Under the pieces are notes generated by a model. The model worked only from the letters and a program-made list of their open reading frames with translations. It was not told the origin of the DNA and did no database searches. Shown piece by piece: positions 1 through 12,289 of a DNA stretch of 64,000 bases (its first letter is position 1; the number at the start of each line of letters is the position of its first letter). Origin of the DNA: Panopea generosa (lineage: Eukaryota > Mollusca > Bivalvia > Adapedonta > Hiatellidae); NCBI GenBank assembly GCA_029582155.1, contig CM055895.1:45404578-45468577 (forward strand), in the 5' to 3' direction. The position numbers were made by a program, and so were the translations under genes.

Positions 1-469
1 TATGTGCCGTATAATACAGTATGATTGTAATTTAATTTGATCCCGTTCATGTATACACGCAAGACGCACTTAGTTAAAACATATTTTAGTTCATGAAATC
101 TACAATATTGTTTATAAACATTACAAAGTGAAAAGGGATCAGACATACTTCAGTTGAAAACATGGCAAAACGTAGTGATGATGGTGATTACTCTATTTAT
201 CGTTGCCACCGGTTTCCCGCATAAGTGACGCGTCCAGAAGAGTATAAGTAATTTTAGATTTTTTGGAGGATAGTGCAAAGATACAGAAGACCCTTTGTTC
301 TGTTACATGCCCGGTGTTAAGAACCGATACCATGGGACCTCGATTTTGGTTATAGTCTCATCTAAAAGACTGATAAGTATATTCAAGTTGGAGGAAAGGG
401 AGCCATTAATCAGTTCTAAAACTGTTATTAAGAAAAGTTCAACAAATATATCGCTCTCCTCCCCAGCAG
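1..469. other. Unassigned sequence before the 53-bp array
   Basis: I see no recognisable gene here. By position it should be intron of the exchanger gene that continues at 5022 on the + strand, but no exchanger exon is visible. The short open frame at 295-498 runs into the first, irregular repeat unit and resembles no family I know. Confidence 0.4.
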
Positions 470-3400
470 GCTCGGGAACCAGCTTAAGCCAAACCTAACA
501 AATGTATTACTCTCGTCCACATGTCCAACTTATCGTAAAGTTCAACTTTACAAATGTACCTCTCTCGTCCACAGGAACAAGTTTACCGTCAAGTTTAACC
601 TAACGAATGTACTACTCTCGTCCACATGACCAACTAATCGTAAAGTTCAACTTTACAAATGTACCTCTCTCGTCCACAGGAACCCGCTTACCGTCAAGTT
701 TAACCTAACAAATTTACTACTCTCGTCCACATGACCAACTTATCGTTACGTTCAACTTAACAAATGTACCTCTCTCGTCCACAGGAACTCGCTTACCGTC
801 AAGTTTAACCTAACAAATGTACTACTCTCGTCCACGTGACCAACTTATCGTTACGTTCAACCAAACAAATGTACCACTCTTGTCCACATGAGCCAACTTA
901 CCGTCAAGTTTAACCTAACAAATGTACCTCTCACGTCCACAGGAACCAACTTACTATCAAGTCTAACGTAACAAATGTACCACTCTCGTCCACATGAGCC
1001 AACTTACCGCTAAGTTTAACCTAACAAATGTACCACTTGTCCACAGGAGCAAGCTTAACGTTAAGTTTAACTTAATTTAATGTACCTCTCTTCCACATGA
1101 CCATCTCACCATTAAGTATAACCTAACAAATGTACTACTCTCGTCCACAATAGCCATTTACGGTTAAGTCTAACATAACAAATGTACCTCTTTCCTCCAC
1201 ATGACCAACTTAACGTTAAGTCTAACCTACAAATGTACCAATCTCGTTCACGGGAACCAACTTACCGTCAAGTCTAACCTAACAAATGCACTACTCCCGT
1301 CCACAGGACCAGCTTACAGTTAGGTCTAACCTAACAAATGTACCACTTGTCCACAGGAGCCATCTTAACGTTAAGTATAGTCTAACAAATATACTACTCT
1401 TGTCCACAGGAGCAAACTTACCGTTTATTCTGACTTACAAATGTACCCCTCTCGTCCACAGGAGCAAACTACTTACCGTTAAGTCTAATATAATAAATGT
1501 ACCATTCTCGAACCAGCTTACCACTAAATCTAACCTACCAAATGTTCCACTCTCGTCCACAGCAGCAATTTTACCATTAAATCTAACCTAACAAATGTAC
1601 CACTCTTGTCCACAGGAGTCAACTTACCATTAAGTCTTAACCTAACAAATGTACCACTCTCGTCCACAGCAGCCATTTTACCGTTAAATCTAACCTAACA
1701 AATGGACCACTCTAGTCCACAGGACCCAATTTACCGTTAAGTATAACCTAACAAATGTACCACTCTTGTCCATAGGAACCAACTTACCGTTAAGTCTAAC
1801 CTAACAAATGTACAACTCTCGTTCACGGGAACCAACTTACCGTCAAGTCTAACCTCACAAATGCACCACTTTTGTCCACAGGAACAGCTTACAGTTAAGT
1901 CAAACCTAACAAATATACCACTCGTCCACAGGAACCATCTTAACATTAAGTATAATCTAACAAATATGTTACTCTCGTCAACAGGAGCCAACTTACTGTT
2001 AAGTCTAACTTAGCAATTGCACCACTCTCGTCCATTGGAGCAAACTTACTTTTAAGTCTAACCTAACAAATATGCCACTGTCGTCCACAAGAGCAAACTT
2101 ACCGTCAAGTTTAATCTAACAAATGTTCCTCTCTCATCCACAGGAGCAAACTTACCAGCAAGTATAACCTAACAAATGTACCTCTCTCTTCCACAGGAAC
2201 CAACTTTCCGTTAAGTGTAACCTAATAAATATACCACTTTCGTCCACAGGAGCAAACTTAACGTCAAGTCTAACCTAACAAATGTACCACTCTCGTCCAC
2301 AGGAACCAATTTACCGTTAAGTCTAATATAATAAATGTACCATTCTCGAACCAGCTTACCATTAAATCTAACCTACCAAATGTTTCACTCTCGTCCACAG
2401 CAGCAATTTTACCATTAAGTCTAACCTAACAAATGTACCACTCTTGCCCACAGAAGCCAACTTACCGTTAAGTCTTTACCTAACAAATGTACCCCTCTCG
2501 TCAACATCAGCCATTTTACCGTTAAATCTAACCTAACAAATGGACTACTTTAGTCCGCAGGACCCAATTTACCGTTAAGTATAACCTAACAAATGTACCA
2601 CTCTTGTCCATAGGAACCAACTTACCGTTAAGTCTAACCTAACAAATGAACCACTTTCGTCCACAGGACTAGCTTACAGTTAAGTCTAATCTCACAAATG
2701 CACCACTTTCGTCCACAGGACTAGCTTACAGTTAAGTCTAACCTAAAACATATACCACTCGTCCACAGGAGCCATCTTAACATTAAGTATAATCTAACAA
2801 ATATGCTACTCTCGTCCACAGGAGCAAACTTACTGTCAAGCCTAACCTAACAAAGGTACCACTCTCGTCCACAAAAGCCAACTTACCGTTAAGTCTAACC
2901 TAACAAATGTACCACTCTCGTCCATTGGAGACAACTTACCATTAAGTCTAACCTAACAAATGTACCTCTCTCGTCCACAGGAGCCAACTACTTACCATTA
3001 AGTCTAACCTAACATATGCCACTCTCGACCACAGGAGCCAACTTACCGTTAAGTCTAACCTAACAAATATACCTCTTTCGTCCACAGGAGCAAACTACTT
3101 ACCGTTAAGTCTAACCTAACAAATATGCCACTCTCGACCACAGGAGCCAACTTACCGTTAAGTCTAATTTATCAAATGTAACAATCTCGTCAATTGGAGC
3201 AAACTTACTTTTTAGTCTACCCTAACAAATATGCCACTGTCATCCACAGGAGCAAACTTACCATCAAGTCTAACCTAACAAATGTACCTCTCTCTCTTCC
3301 ACAGGAGCAAACTTACCGTTAAGTCTAACCTAACAAATATGCCACTGTCGTCATCAGGAGCAAACTTTCCGCCAAGTCTAACCTAACAAATGTACCACTC

Positions 3401-5036
3401 TCGTCCACAGGAACCAATTTACCGTTAAGTCTAATATAATAAATGTACCATTCTCGAACCAGCTTACCGCTAAATCTAACCTATCAAATGTTCCACTCTC
3501 GTCCACAGGACCCAATTTACCAGCAAGTCTAACCTAACAAATGTACCACTTTTGTCCACAGAAGCCAACTTTCCATTAAATCTAACCATACAAATGTACC
3601 ACTCTTGTCCACAGGCACCAATTTACCGTAAAATCAAACCAAACAAGTTACCACTCTTGTCCACAGGAGCCAACTAACCATTAAGTCTTACCTAACAAAT
3701 GTACCACTTTCGTCCACAGCAGCCATTTGACCATTAAATCTAGCCTAACAAATGTACCACTCTAGTCCACAGGACCTAATTTACCGTTAAGTATAACCTA
3801 AAAAATGTACCACCATTGCCCATAGGAACAAACTTACTGTTAAGTCTAACCTAACAAATGTACCACACTCGTCCAAAGGACCCAACTTACCGTTAAGTCA
3901 CTTAACAAATGTACTACTCTCGTCCACAGGAACCAACTTACCATTTTGTCTAACCTAACAAATATGCCAATTCGTCCACAGAAGTAAACTTACCATCAAG
4001 TCTAACTTACAAATTTACCTGTCATCCACAGGAACCAACTTACCGTTAAGTCGTATCTAACAAATGTACCACTCTCGTCCACAGGAACCAACTTACCGTT
4101 AAGTCTAACCTAACAAATGTTCCACTCTCGCCCACTAACCAATTTACCGTTAAGTCTAACCTAACAAATGTACCACCTTCGTCCACAGGAACCAACTTAC
4201 CGTTAAGTTCAACCTAACAAATGTACCACTCTCTTCCACAGGAGCCAACTTACCGTAAAGCCTAACCTAACAAATGCACCAGTCTCGTCCACAGGACCAG
4301 CTTACAGTAAAGTCCAACCCAACAAATGCACCACTCTCGTCCACAGGACCTAACTAACCGTTAAGTCTAACCTAACAAATGTACCACTCTCAAACAAGCT
4401 TACTGTTAAATCTGAACTAACAAATGTACCTCTCTTATTCCCAGGAACAAACTAACCGTTAAGGCCAACCTAACATATGTGCCATTCTCGTCTACAGGAG
4501 CCATTTTACTGTTATGTCTAACATAACAAATATACCTCTCTAGTCCACAGGACCAGCTTACAGTTAAGTCCAATCGTACTATAGTACCACTCTCGTCCAC
4601 AGGAGCCAACTTACTGTTACATCCAACTTAACAAATGTACCACTACCGTCCACAGAAGCCGACTTACTGTAAAGTCTTACCTAACAAATGTACCACTCTC
4701 GTCCACAGAAGCCAACATACCGTTAAGTCTAACCTAACAAATGTTCCACTCTTGTCCACAGAAGCCATTTTACCGTTAAGTCTAACCTAACAAATACTCT
4801 TATCCACAGGAATCAGCTTACCGTTAAGTCCAACCTAACAAATGTACCACTCTAGTCCACAGGATCCAACTTACGTTTAAGTCTAACCTAACAAATGTAG
4901 TACTGTCGTCCACAGGAACCAACTTACCGTTAAATCCAACCTCACAAATGTATCACTTTCGTCCACATGACCCAACTTACCGTTAAATCTAAACTAACAA
5001 ATGTACAACTCTCGTCCACAGGAACCAGCTTACCAG
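470..5036 (+). repeat. 53-bp minisatellite carrying a splice-acceptor junction
   Basis: About 86 diverged tandem units with a 53-bp consensus period. In + orientation each unit reads GAACCAACTTACC, then GTTAAGTC, then TAACCTAACAAATG, then TACCACTCTCGTCCACAG. The last unit runs straight into the exchanger exon: its CTCGTCCACAG is the splice acceptor used at 5020-5021, and the next 13 bases (GAACCAGCTTACC) are coding. The first recognisable unit is near 471-483. Units differ by point changes and small indels, so the array is not very recent. Open frames on either strand inside it are by-products of the repeat. Confidence 0.95.
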
Positions 5037-5179
5037 ATACTTTTGCCAGCAAGACGGCTGCCGTGTCTGAGAAAACGGCTGATAATTCGATAGGAAACAT
5101 AACCGGAAGTAATGGTGTCAATGTGTTTTTAGGTCTCGGTCTACCATGGACTATTGCTGCAATATATTGGACTGTTAAG
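5022..5179 (+). CDS. SLC8: Na+/Ca2+ exchanger (SLC8/NCX), penultimate coding exon
   Basis: This exon encodes part of the second alpha-repeat of a plasma-membrane sodium/calcium exchanger, the ion-translocating core. After the last two bases of a Gly codon it reads TSLPDTFASK (the conserved G-T-S-x-P-D-T-F-A-S-K signature), then a short loop, then GSNGVNVFLGLG and a hydrophobic membrane segment ending IYWTVK. The acceptor is CACAG at 5017-5021 and the donor is GTAAGG at 5180. The exon is 158 nt: 2 nt plus 52 codons. It ends in phase 0 and joins in frame to the exon at 5845. Known in the family: the alpha-2 repeat carries residues that bind Na+ and Ca2+. Odd: the acceptor and first 13 coding bases are the terminal unit of the upstream minisatellite. 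The 5' part of the gene lies outside the window. Confidence 0.95.
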
Positions 5180-5445
5180 GTAAGGACATTGGCTCAGTTG
5201 CTATCATTTCCAACGTAACACAAACTTGTTTAATGAACTATAATAGTTGCATTTATTTTGACCCAGTTTTGGTTCATATGGCTTGTTTTTTCCGCATTAG
5301 CTCAGTTCGGCTCATTTGAAGTGATCACAATGTAGTCTATATATAGAACCAGATATCTCCCGACTCAGGTAAATTGACCCCAAATGGAAAAAAAAATAGG
5401 TCTGTTCTACATATGTGTTTGAATATTTAGTGTCATTTTATACCA

Positions 5446-5690
5446 TCGATGGCTAACAGACGATCAGTTAACCTAACCACGCTTTCCTGGAATCTTAGAA
5501 GGTTAACCAGTACCCGAGCATACCCATCTCTGCAAGTAATTGATAAGTTCTCACTTGAAGCCACAAGCGAGACGAATGACGAGACAGTGTCATATATCAA
5601 TCATCACAGAGACTGCATCAGGGCGGGTACCGATATTCGAATTCATGACCACCGGATTGAAAGTAATCGCGCTATCGACAGAGTTAAACA
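5446..5690 (-). repeat. tRNA-derived SINE copy in the exchanger intron
   Basis: Shares its body with copies at 17677-17985 and 56919-57210: the GGCTAACAGAC...CAGTTAACCTAACC segment, the CATCTCTGCAAGTAA segment and the TCATATATCAATCATCAC segment. The tRNA-like head lies at the high-coordinate end and is degraded. It sits inside the 665-bp intron at 5180-5844. The open frame through it (first 132 residues of a 210-residue frame) is not part of the exchanger. Confidence 0.75.
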
Positions 5691-5844
5691 GGACCTGCTT
5701 ATCGGTAATAGAATAGAATTACTTATTAAGTATACAACACCTAGTACCGACCTAAACGGTATTGTTACCGAGCAAAGCCAAGTGTGCTCTAAGATATCAG
5801 GAAACAGAAACAATTATTCAGTTTTACATGTGGTTCTTTTGCAG

Positions 5845-6081
5845 GATAAGACGTTCGAGGTGCCAGCCGGAGATCTTGGTTTCAGTGTTGTGATTTTCAC
5901 CTGCTGTGGCTTGTTGACCATTGGCCTACTGTTGGTACGTCGTTATGTGCCATTATTTGGTGGAGAGTTAGGCGGTCCAAAGGTCCCGAAGATAGCGTGT
6001 GGGGTCGCTCTCATCATACTCTGGGTGTTTTACGTTCTCATGGCTTCATTACAAGTTTACGGCTATATACCAGGATTTTAA
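5845..6081 (+). CDS. SLC8: Na+/Ca2+ exchanger (SLC8/NCX), last coding exon
   Basis: The C-terminal 78 codons plus TAA. The acceptor is TTTTGCAG at 5837-5844. The product begins DKTFEVPAGDLGFS, has a hydrophobic segment, then RRY and the conserved cytoplasmic FGGELGGPKVPK motif, then a last hydrophobic segment and the terminus YGYIPGF. Vertebrate NCX proteins end the same way (GGELGGP, membrane segment, GF at the end), so the terminus is intact. It joins in phase 0 to the exon ending at 5179. No stop or frameshift is seen in either exon, so the gene is probably functional. Alternative starts are irrelevant because this is an internal-to-terminal exon. Confidence 0.95.
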   Translation, partial: DKTFEVPAGDLGFSVVIFTCCGLLTIGLLLVRRYVPLFGGELGGPKVPKIACGVALIILWVFYVLMASLQVYGYIPGF

Positions 6082-6224
6082 AAAAAAAAACATTAATTAT
6101 TGCCAATTTATCAGACACTGTACAAATAGAGACTCAAATATGGTAGTCAATGTTACATTAAATTATATATTATTTAAAAAAACATCTCCTTACTGATTAC
6201 CATTATATTCATAGAGCATGGATA

Positions 6225-6413
6225 CAAGTACATTCAAACCTGTCTTAAGCAGCAGATAAAGGGAAGAGCAAAAATGGCCTTTTAAGACAGATTGATGCTT
6301 AAAACAGGTAGCTGAATTTGCTCTGAAAGCATAGAAATAGAAAATAGCAAATGTGGCTGCTTAAGTCAAGTGGCTGCTTAATACAGGTGACCGCTTGCAT
6401 ATATTTGACTGTA
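6225..6413. mobile_element. Degraded MITE with CAGT-type ends
   Basis: The right end (TATTTGACTGTA at 6402-6413) and inner phrases such as GTGGCTGCTTAATAC resemble the better-preserved element at 47531-47784. The left end, near TACATTCAAACCTG, is weaker. Non-coding. Confidence 0.45.
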
Positions 6414-7357
6414 TATGAAGAGAATATGAAGAGAAAATGGAAATTTAAATTTCGTTAATTTCTATACAAGAAATTTTGTGAGTGTATATATTTTTGTTGG
6501 TCATAATAAGTTTTAACGTAACCATTAAGTTTACGGAAAGTATATATACATGTGATAACATTGATGATAATTCTCATTGTGCGTAGCAAGATATAACAAA
6601 GTACATTTCATTAACAAACCATATATTTTTTACGAAAGATTACTACTTATTTCGGTTAGTGTTATATGCTTCTATGGATCAGTCACTTATGTTGTATGAA
6701 TTAAACAACATAGGTAATTACATATAAAAATGAACAATTTACCATTTAAAACAGTTGTGTAGTTTGTTCCAGGACACGATTAACATGACTGGAAGCATAA
6801 CCTTGTCGCCATTATGGTCATCTTGAACATTATATAGGTCAAACAGCTTCATATATTAATAATGTTAAATTTTAAAATATGATTTAAACAAAAATTGAAT
6901 TTAAGAATGAAGTTACAACATATGAAAAAATACATAACAACAGATTTTGAAATTTTAAGGAATGGAGAAACAGTTATTTATCGTTTTCCCCCCAGTAAAA
7001 CATAATAGTTTAAATTCAGAAGAAAACTGTTAAATAATTAATAATTAGGATTATTGGCCAACATTTTATAAATCAGCTTTACTGATGTACCAAAATAATT
7101 AAACTCAGATAATGGTCAAAAGACTTGTAAAAGAAATTTTAAATGTCCGAATTACTGTATGTTAACCTGCGATCTATATAATGAAGTCACTATAATTAGT
7201 CAATGGACAACAAAATGAAGTTGTCTCCAAACTTTATATTTTTAACATAATCACTTAAAATTTGTATATTTCTCTGTTAGATCTTTAATAGGTTTGTGTT
7301 TATTTCATATGCCTCTGCTGTGTACTAGTACTACAATATGCGCATTCCTTGATATCA
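6414..7357. other. AT-rich sequence, no recognised feature
   Basis: No reading frame, tandem repeat or inverted repeat that I can support. Confidence 0.5.
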
Positions 7358-7860
7358 TTAAAGGCTCATTAAACTTCCGAAACAGTCGTTTTTTTAGTTT
7401 TAATTTAAATCAGTTTTACTCTTCCAGATGATAGAAAATAGGTTTATTTGATCGCTGAGTGACTTTGCAAACGAAAACATAAATATAAACCACATTATTA
7501 GTACATAATTAAGAACGGGTTTTGTTTACGAATTGATGTTCATCTCTTTCCGAATAACACCTTCGGCAAGAGACAGGGAGTTACGAAGCTTGTTCGGAAA
7601 CGCGTCGGTCGGTAATATATGATCACTTCACTTCAGAGAGTCATTACAGAATTACAAAAAGGTAAACTAAAGTTAAAAGCTTGATCCGCTTGTCTAAGAA
7701 ACACATATTTCGATCGAAGTTATTTATTTTCTCGCTTTTTTAAAAACAGTCACTAAGGGGTCTACAGGAATGGTTTTAGCAATACTAAAAACACATTTAA
7801 TTAACATCATTTTTGTTATTATCAAAAAGTGTGCATTTCGGAAGTTTAATGAGGCTTTAA
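7358..7860. mobile_element. 503-bp TTAA-flanked inverted-repeat element
   Basis: The ends are near-perfect inverted repeats: TTAA then AGGCTCATTAAACTTCCG at 7358-7379, and the reverse complement CGGAAGTTTAATGAGGCT then TTAA at 7839-7860. No coding capacity is seen, so this is a non-autonomous element. TTAA target sites are typical of piggyBac-like and Kolobok elements; I cannot tell which. Confidence 0.7.
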
Positions 7861-7977
7861 GGAATTATATAGAGTCTATACACGTCCTTGGTATCATTAA
7901 GGAATTATATAGAGTCTATACACATCCTTGATATCATTAAGGAATAATATACAGTATATACACGTCCTTGATATCAG
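7859..7977. repeat. Three short tandem copies
   Basis: The phrase TTAAGGAATTATATAGAG, followed by TCTATACACGTCCTTG and ATATCA, occurs three times in a row with small changes, starting at the right end of the preceding element. A related CATTCCTTGATATCATTAA lies just left of that element at 7343-7361. Confidence 0.65.
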
Positions 7978-8221
7978 GTAATATTTATTATAATGTAATT
8001 TGGTATCCTGCCAAACTTCACTCCCAGCATTCATTACATACAGAGAATGAAATTGGGAAGGGTACCAGAAATATATCTAATTCAGTGTAGAATATTTCAC
8101 CGGGGTATAGTATTAGATAGTGTCATTTGTAACACATGCTTAGTCATATTTATTAAAATCAATGCGAGTGTTGCTTGTATATACATGTAATATATACATA
8201 TTCATGTGATTCACAGAAGGT

Positions 8222-8475
8222 TTAACCCTTTACTCCATAGATACCAATCACAAAAGGCCTTTGAAAACAGTGCAAGAAGAGTTCAGATTGCTCGTGACGA
8301 GCAATCTGAACACTTCCTGCACTGTTTTCCACTCTGTCAGTTAATATAAACATAATTCACCCAATAATTCAAAAGTCTTCTTTATAAGAGGTGTCCAAAG
8401 GCATCTATATTAGAGGTGTCCAAAGGCGTCTATATTAGAGGTGTCCAAAGGTGTCTATACGTAGTAAAGGTTTAA
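8222..8475. mobile_element. TTAA-flanked stem-loop MITE, copy 1
   Basis: TTAA at 8222-8225 and 8472-8475. The termini are CCCTTTACTCCATAGATA and its imperfect inverse. It contains a long hairpin at about 8262-8331 whose arms include ACAGTGCA(A/G)GAAG and GTTCAGATTGCTCGT. The right half carries three short tandem copies of GAGGTGTCCAAAGGC. Related copies are at 13666-13893 and 16852-17128. Confidence 0.8.
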
Positions 8476-11400
8476 GTTAAATCTTATTGGTACAAGTATT
8501 CTAGCCATGCCGTCCAATTACATATTTAAATCTTATCATGAACATGTTATATAATTTTCAATGTGTTTTGACCGACTGGAACGTAGTAAAAAAGACACCT
8601 GTCCATGGTTTATTTGTTTGATTGTAGATAGTCTATATGAATTTCATTGTACTTCAGATTAACCATTAGGTATTTATACTGTGACACAAAAATCAATATT
8701 ACAAGTATAAAATCTACAAACAAATACTACATTTGTATATTCACATTTGTATGTTGACTTTATTTTGTAGAAATATTAATCTACTGTACAAAAGGTCAGA
8801 TATTCAATATCTGAACAATATACGAGTTTGCAGGCATACAATTGATATTCTATATAAGATATTTATATTTAATGTATGGCAATTTTTGTCCAAATGAATA
8901 TTTAAGGTTTGTTGTAGTACAGGGTTTGAGATAATAAAACCATGCACAACTTGAGAGTTCATTCTCAAGTAAACAAACAAATGCATATGTGGCTTGAGCC
9001 AGATTGTTTTTATTTGTTTGTTTATGGGGAGTGGGGGGGAATAAAAAAAAAATTAGGTGTTTTTACGGATTTTTTTTTATATAAAATGACTAAATTTTTG
9101 TAATTTTTTTTTAATTTCGAGATATTAATCCACATGGTAATGATTTTGTATTGTACACTTTGATTTTGTCAAGGCAGTTGGCAGTTTCTTTTACTGTTTC
9201 TGCTTTGTCAGTATGGGGGTAAAAAGAAAAAATATTTTGACCGTCGAGTCAAATGTTTGCTCTTTGATTTGCATTTTATATGAATCTGGAAATTGTGTTT
9301 CAGTACGCATTTGAGTTGAGCATCAAAAAAGGTTTTATAACCACTGGACTGATCTCACTATAGCATTGTAAAGGGCTCAGGTAGAATATCAAGCTGAAAA
9401 TGTCATAATTTTGTGTTTGATCCCAAACTAGGACAATGAAAAAATGCACTTCATCGCCATTTACTTAAAACTTGCTCCAGTTACATTGTCGGATAACCAA
9501 TTTGGCAAGGATGTGTGTACAAGTCTTTAAACTCAGTTTCATATTCAATGTAAAAAAACATTAGTTTTATTTATTTACAGTCATAAAGAACATTATACCA
9601 TAATTCATATTGAGTACCCAGTTAGACTTACTCTTTGACAATACTTGATATACATTGTTCAAGCCAAATGACGGACCAGTTTTTTATTGTCAATTATTAC
9701 TGTGTATCTATGACTACATTAACTGGCTATGCTATTTATTTATTGGTTTACGGATTTTGACCAAAATGTGATTAATAGATAGATAATAAAGTATTACGGC
9801 TCCAACTTATCAACCAAATTGGATACTTTTGAATGTTTTAGGTGATATTCCAAATAACAATGATTTTGTATTGAATTTTGCATCTGCAATTTCTTGTTTC
9901 TCCTCATTTTTCTGTCATGCCAAATTGAAAAAAAAAAACCAGGTGTAAAATGTAATTTTTTTTTCTCACAAATTGAAAAAATAGTGATAGTGGATTGCAT
10001 AAACTAACAAATGAAAGAAATGTCCCAAGTGTTTTTTTTTATGATAATAACACAGGTATAAAATATTTTTTAATAACCTATTTAAAAAAATAAAATTTTA
10101 AAATTCATCTTTTATAAAGGTTTTTTTTTTTTTTATTATTTTTACTAGGAAATATGATAACGTGTTCACGTGTGATCATTGAGGCATTTGCTAATCATTT
10201 TTATTTATAACTGAATTTTTTTTTTTAAAAATTGTTAAATTTGAAATATTAATTGTTATAATTAAAACTATTATCTACATTTTGTCTGTTCAACTTGTTT
10301 CTGTTTTATGTGTATTAAAATTTTAAGAAAACAGTATTATTAAATATGTGATACATTAAATACATTATTTACAATTGTTGAAAACTAATTCATTATTAAA
10401 ATATCTCTATTCATTAAAGGAGAATTGTTTTTATAGGCAATTTATCCCCACCCCTCCTTCCAGACAGACCAGAGTATGGTAATCAAATGTACCAAATATT
10501 ATACAATATTTATTCAACTGTGATCATTACCTATATACCGGTATACACCAATGGTCAATGAAATGCACCATGAACATGTTTTGTTATTGCTATTTATAAT
10601 TATGTCAAAATTGAATATAAAATCAAATTATGGAGAGAGTTTTTACCAATAACCAATAAAAAAATCAATGTAATGCAAGATTTACAAAATTATGTAAGAA
10701 ATATCAAAATATAATGAGTATATTTCATGGTGTATTTTCATTGACCATCAAATATATGTATTAGTATTCGTTTTTATATATACCTGGCATCTGTTTCACA
10801 AACACATTTAAGTATATACTTAAATCCCAGTCAAGCAGCAAGGAGATGCTGAGTTTAGACTGGTCCCACTTACACTGCATATGGTTTCATTGATATTGAT
10901 TACATAATAGATAAATAACCAGTCAAAATTAAGTTTGAAGTATTTAAGCAAAACTTAAAGAAATGTTGATGAAACAGAAGGCAGGTGATTCCGTTTTGTT
11001 ATAAGGTAATCTATTTCATGTTTTTTTTGTTTGTTTATATTGTCAGTTACATGTCACTTAGAACTCATTATTTGTGTTGAGCGTCATTACTGTTTGTTTT
11101 ATGAAATTAATGGTTTTGAACCTTTGGATAGTTTTATAATATACAACGAAAATCATGGACCATGCACAAGAATGTGAAACGTCTGTTTTCCATTAATGTA
11201 TACATGTAATTTATTTTTGTATAATCTATTTACAGTATGTTATGTGACCTAAGAGTTTTATATGTCCATCTTGTTAGTTCATCCAAATTTTGCAAGCACT
11301 CTTCAATATGTCAAAAAGATTAACATTTACCTTTCAAATCGCTATGTATCTATTCTATTTAACTGGTGTTCACGTTCTTGGAGAGAAATACAATGTAATA

Positions 11401-11650
11401 CAATATTCACCTAATGAATAAACCTTGAACCATAGAAGTAAAAACATTTGTTAGAGTAACAATAAAGCAGGTTGAAACTAACATATATGATTGTTTTGTA
11501 CTTTGTATAAATTTGTTAGAGTAATGTAAAAGCGGGTTAAAATTAACTTTATGATTTTTCTATTTTGCATGACGACAAGCACTATATGCTTTCGTTGAAA
11601 ATAAAATACATGTTCTATTCTTTTATTTATCAGCATTTTTTTTCTTAAAC
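8476..11650. other. AT-rich intergenic sequence
   Basis: No gene found. It contains many poly-T/poly-A runs (for example 10020-10140) and a fragment near 9315-9350 (GAGTTGAGCATCAAAAAAGG) resembling an end of the element at 11655-11908. Small open frames here look random. Confidence 0.5.
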
Positions 11651-11654
11651 TCCA

Positions 11655-11908
11655 GGCCCTGAGGTTATTTAATGTTTTTCATGCTCAACTCAAATTCGTA
11701 CTCAAAACATAATTTCTAGTAGTCGCATACAAACCCAATTTAATGTGCAAACACTTGACTAGATCTTGAATTTCAGAGTATTAATGCAGTTTTGAGGTAG
11801 AAAATTATACGTATTTATGTTTATTTTGTTATAATGAGCTGAGTAATCTTTAGGTTGAGCATGAAATCTTTAGTTGAGCATGGAAAAAATATTTATAACC
11901 TCAGACCA
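11655..11908. mobile_element. Short inverted-repeat element
   Basis: The left end CCTGAGGTTATTTAATG, followed by TTTTTCATGCTCAAC, is matched on the right by GTTGAGCATGGAAAAA and AACCTCAGACC in inverse orientation. About 250 bp, no coding sequence. No target duplication could be fixed. Confidence 0.5.
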
Positions 11909-12289
11909 AGAGGCCTTTTATCTCATTATAGAAAATATTTAAAAAAATAATTTTTACAATTCTTTTGTTTAATACGATAATGTATGTAAATACTCAAAGC
12001 TATTTGTTTCAATATTTTTAAATTAACTGGACACATCATTAGCAACCATGCTTGAACGTAAAATTTATTCTTCACAATTTATTAGTTTTCCATAGTAACT
12101 GTTACTAATAGTATAACAGTAGATGTTTTAATACCTTACATACAAGTGGAGCTAACAGTAGCCCCGGGTCTAGCTGCAGACACAGTTGTTAGCTTTCAAT
12201 CTGTTATATGGCAGTTTTAAATCATGATATTTTTGGGATCAAATACATTTGAAAATTATTATTTCTTTTTGCTTAGTCGATAATACATC

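Noticed and set aside
1286-4609. Small open frames in the first array
   Set aside because: They follow the 53-bp repeat and have no start or stop context; only the last unit is coding, as part of the exchanger exon.
5449-5844. N-terminal two thirds of a 210-codon frame leading into the exchanger exon
   Set aside because: This part is a SINE copy in antisense plus intron; a clean acceptor (TTTTGCAG) precedes the true exon at 5845.
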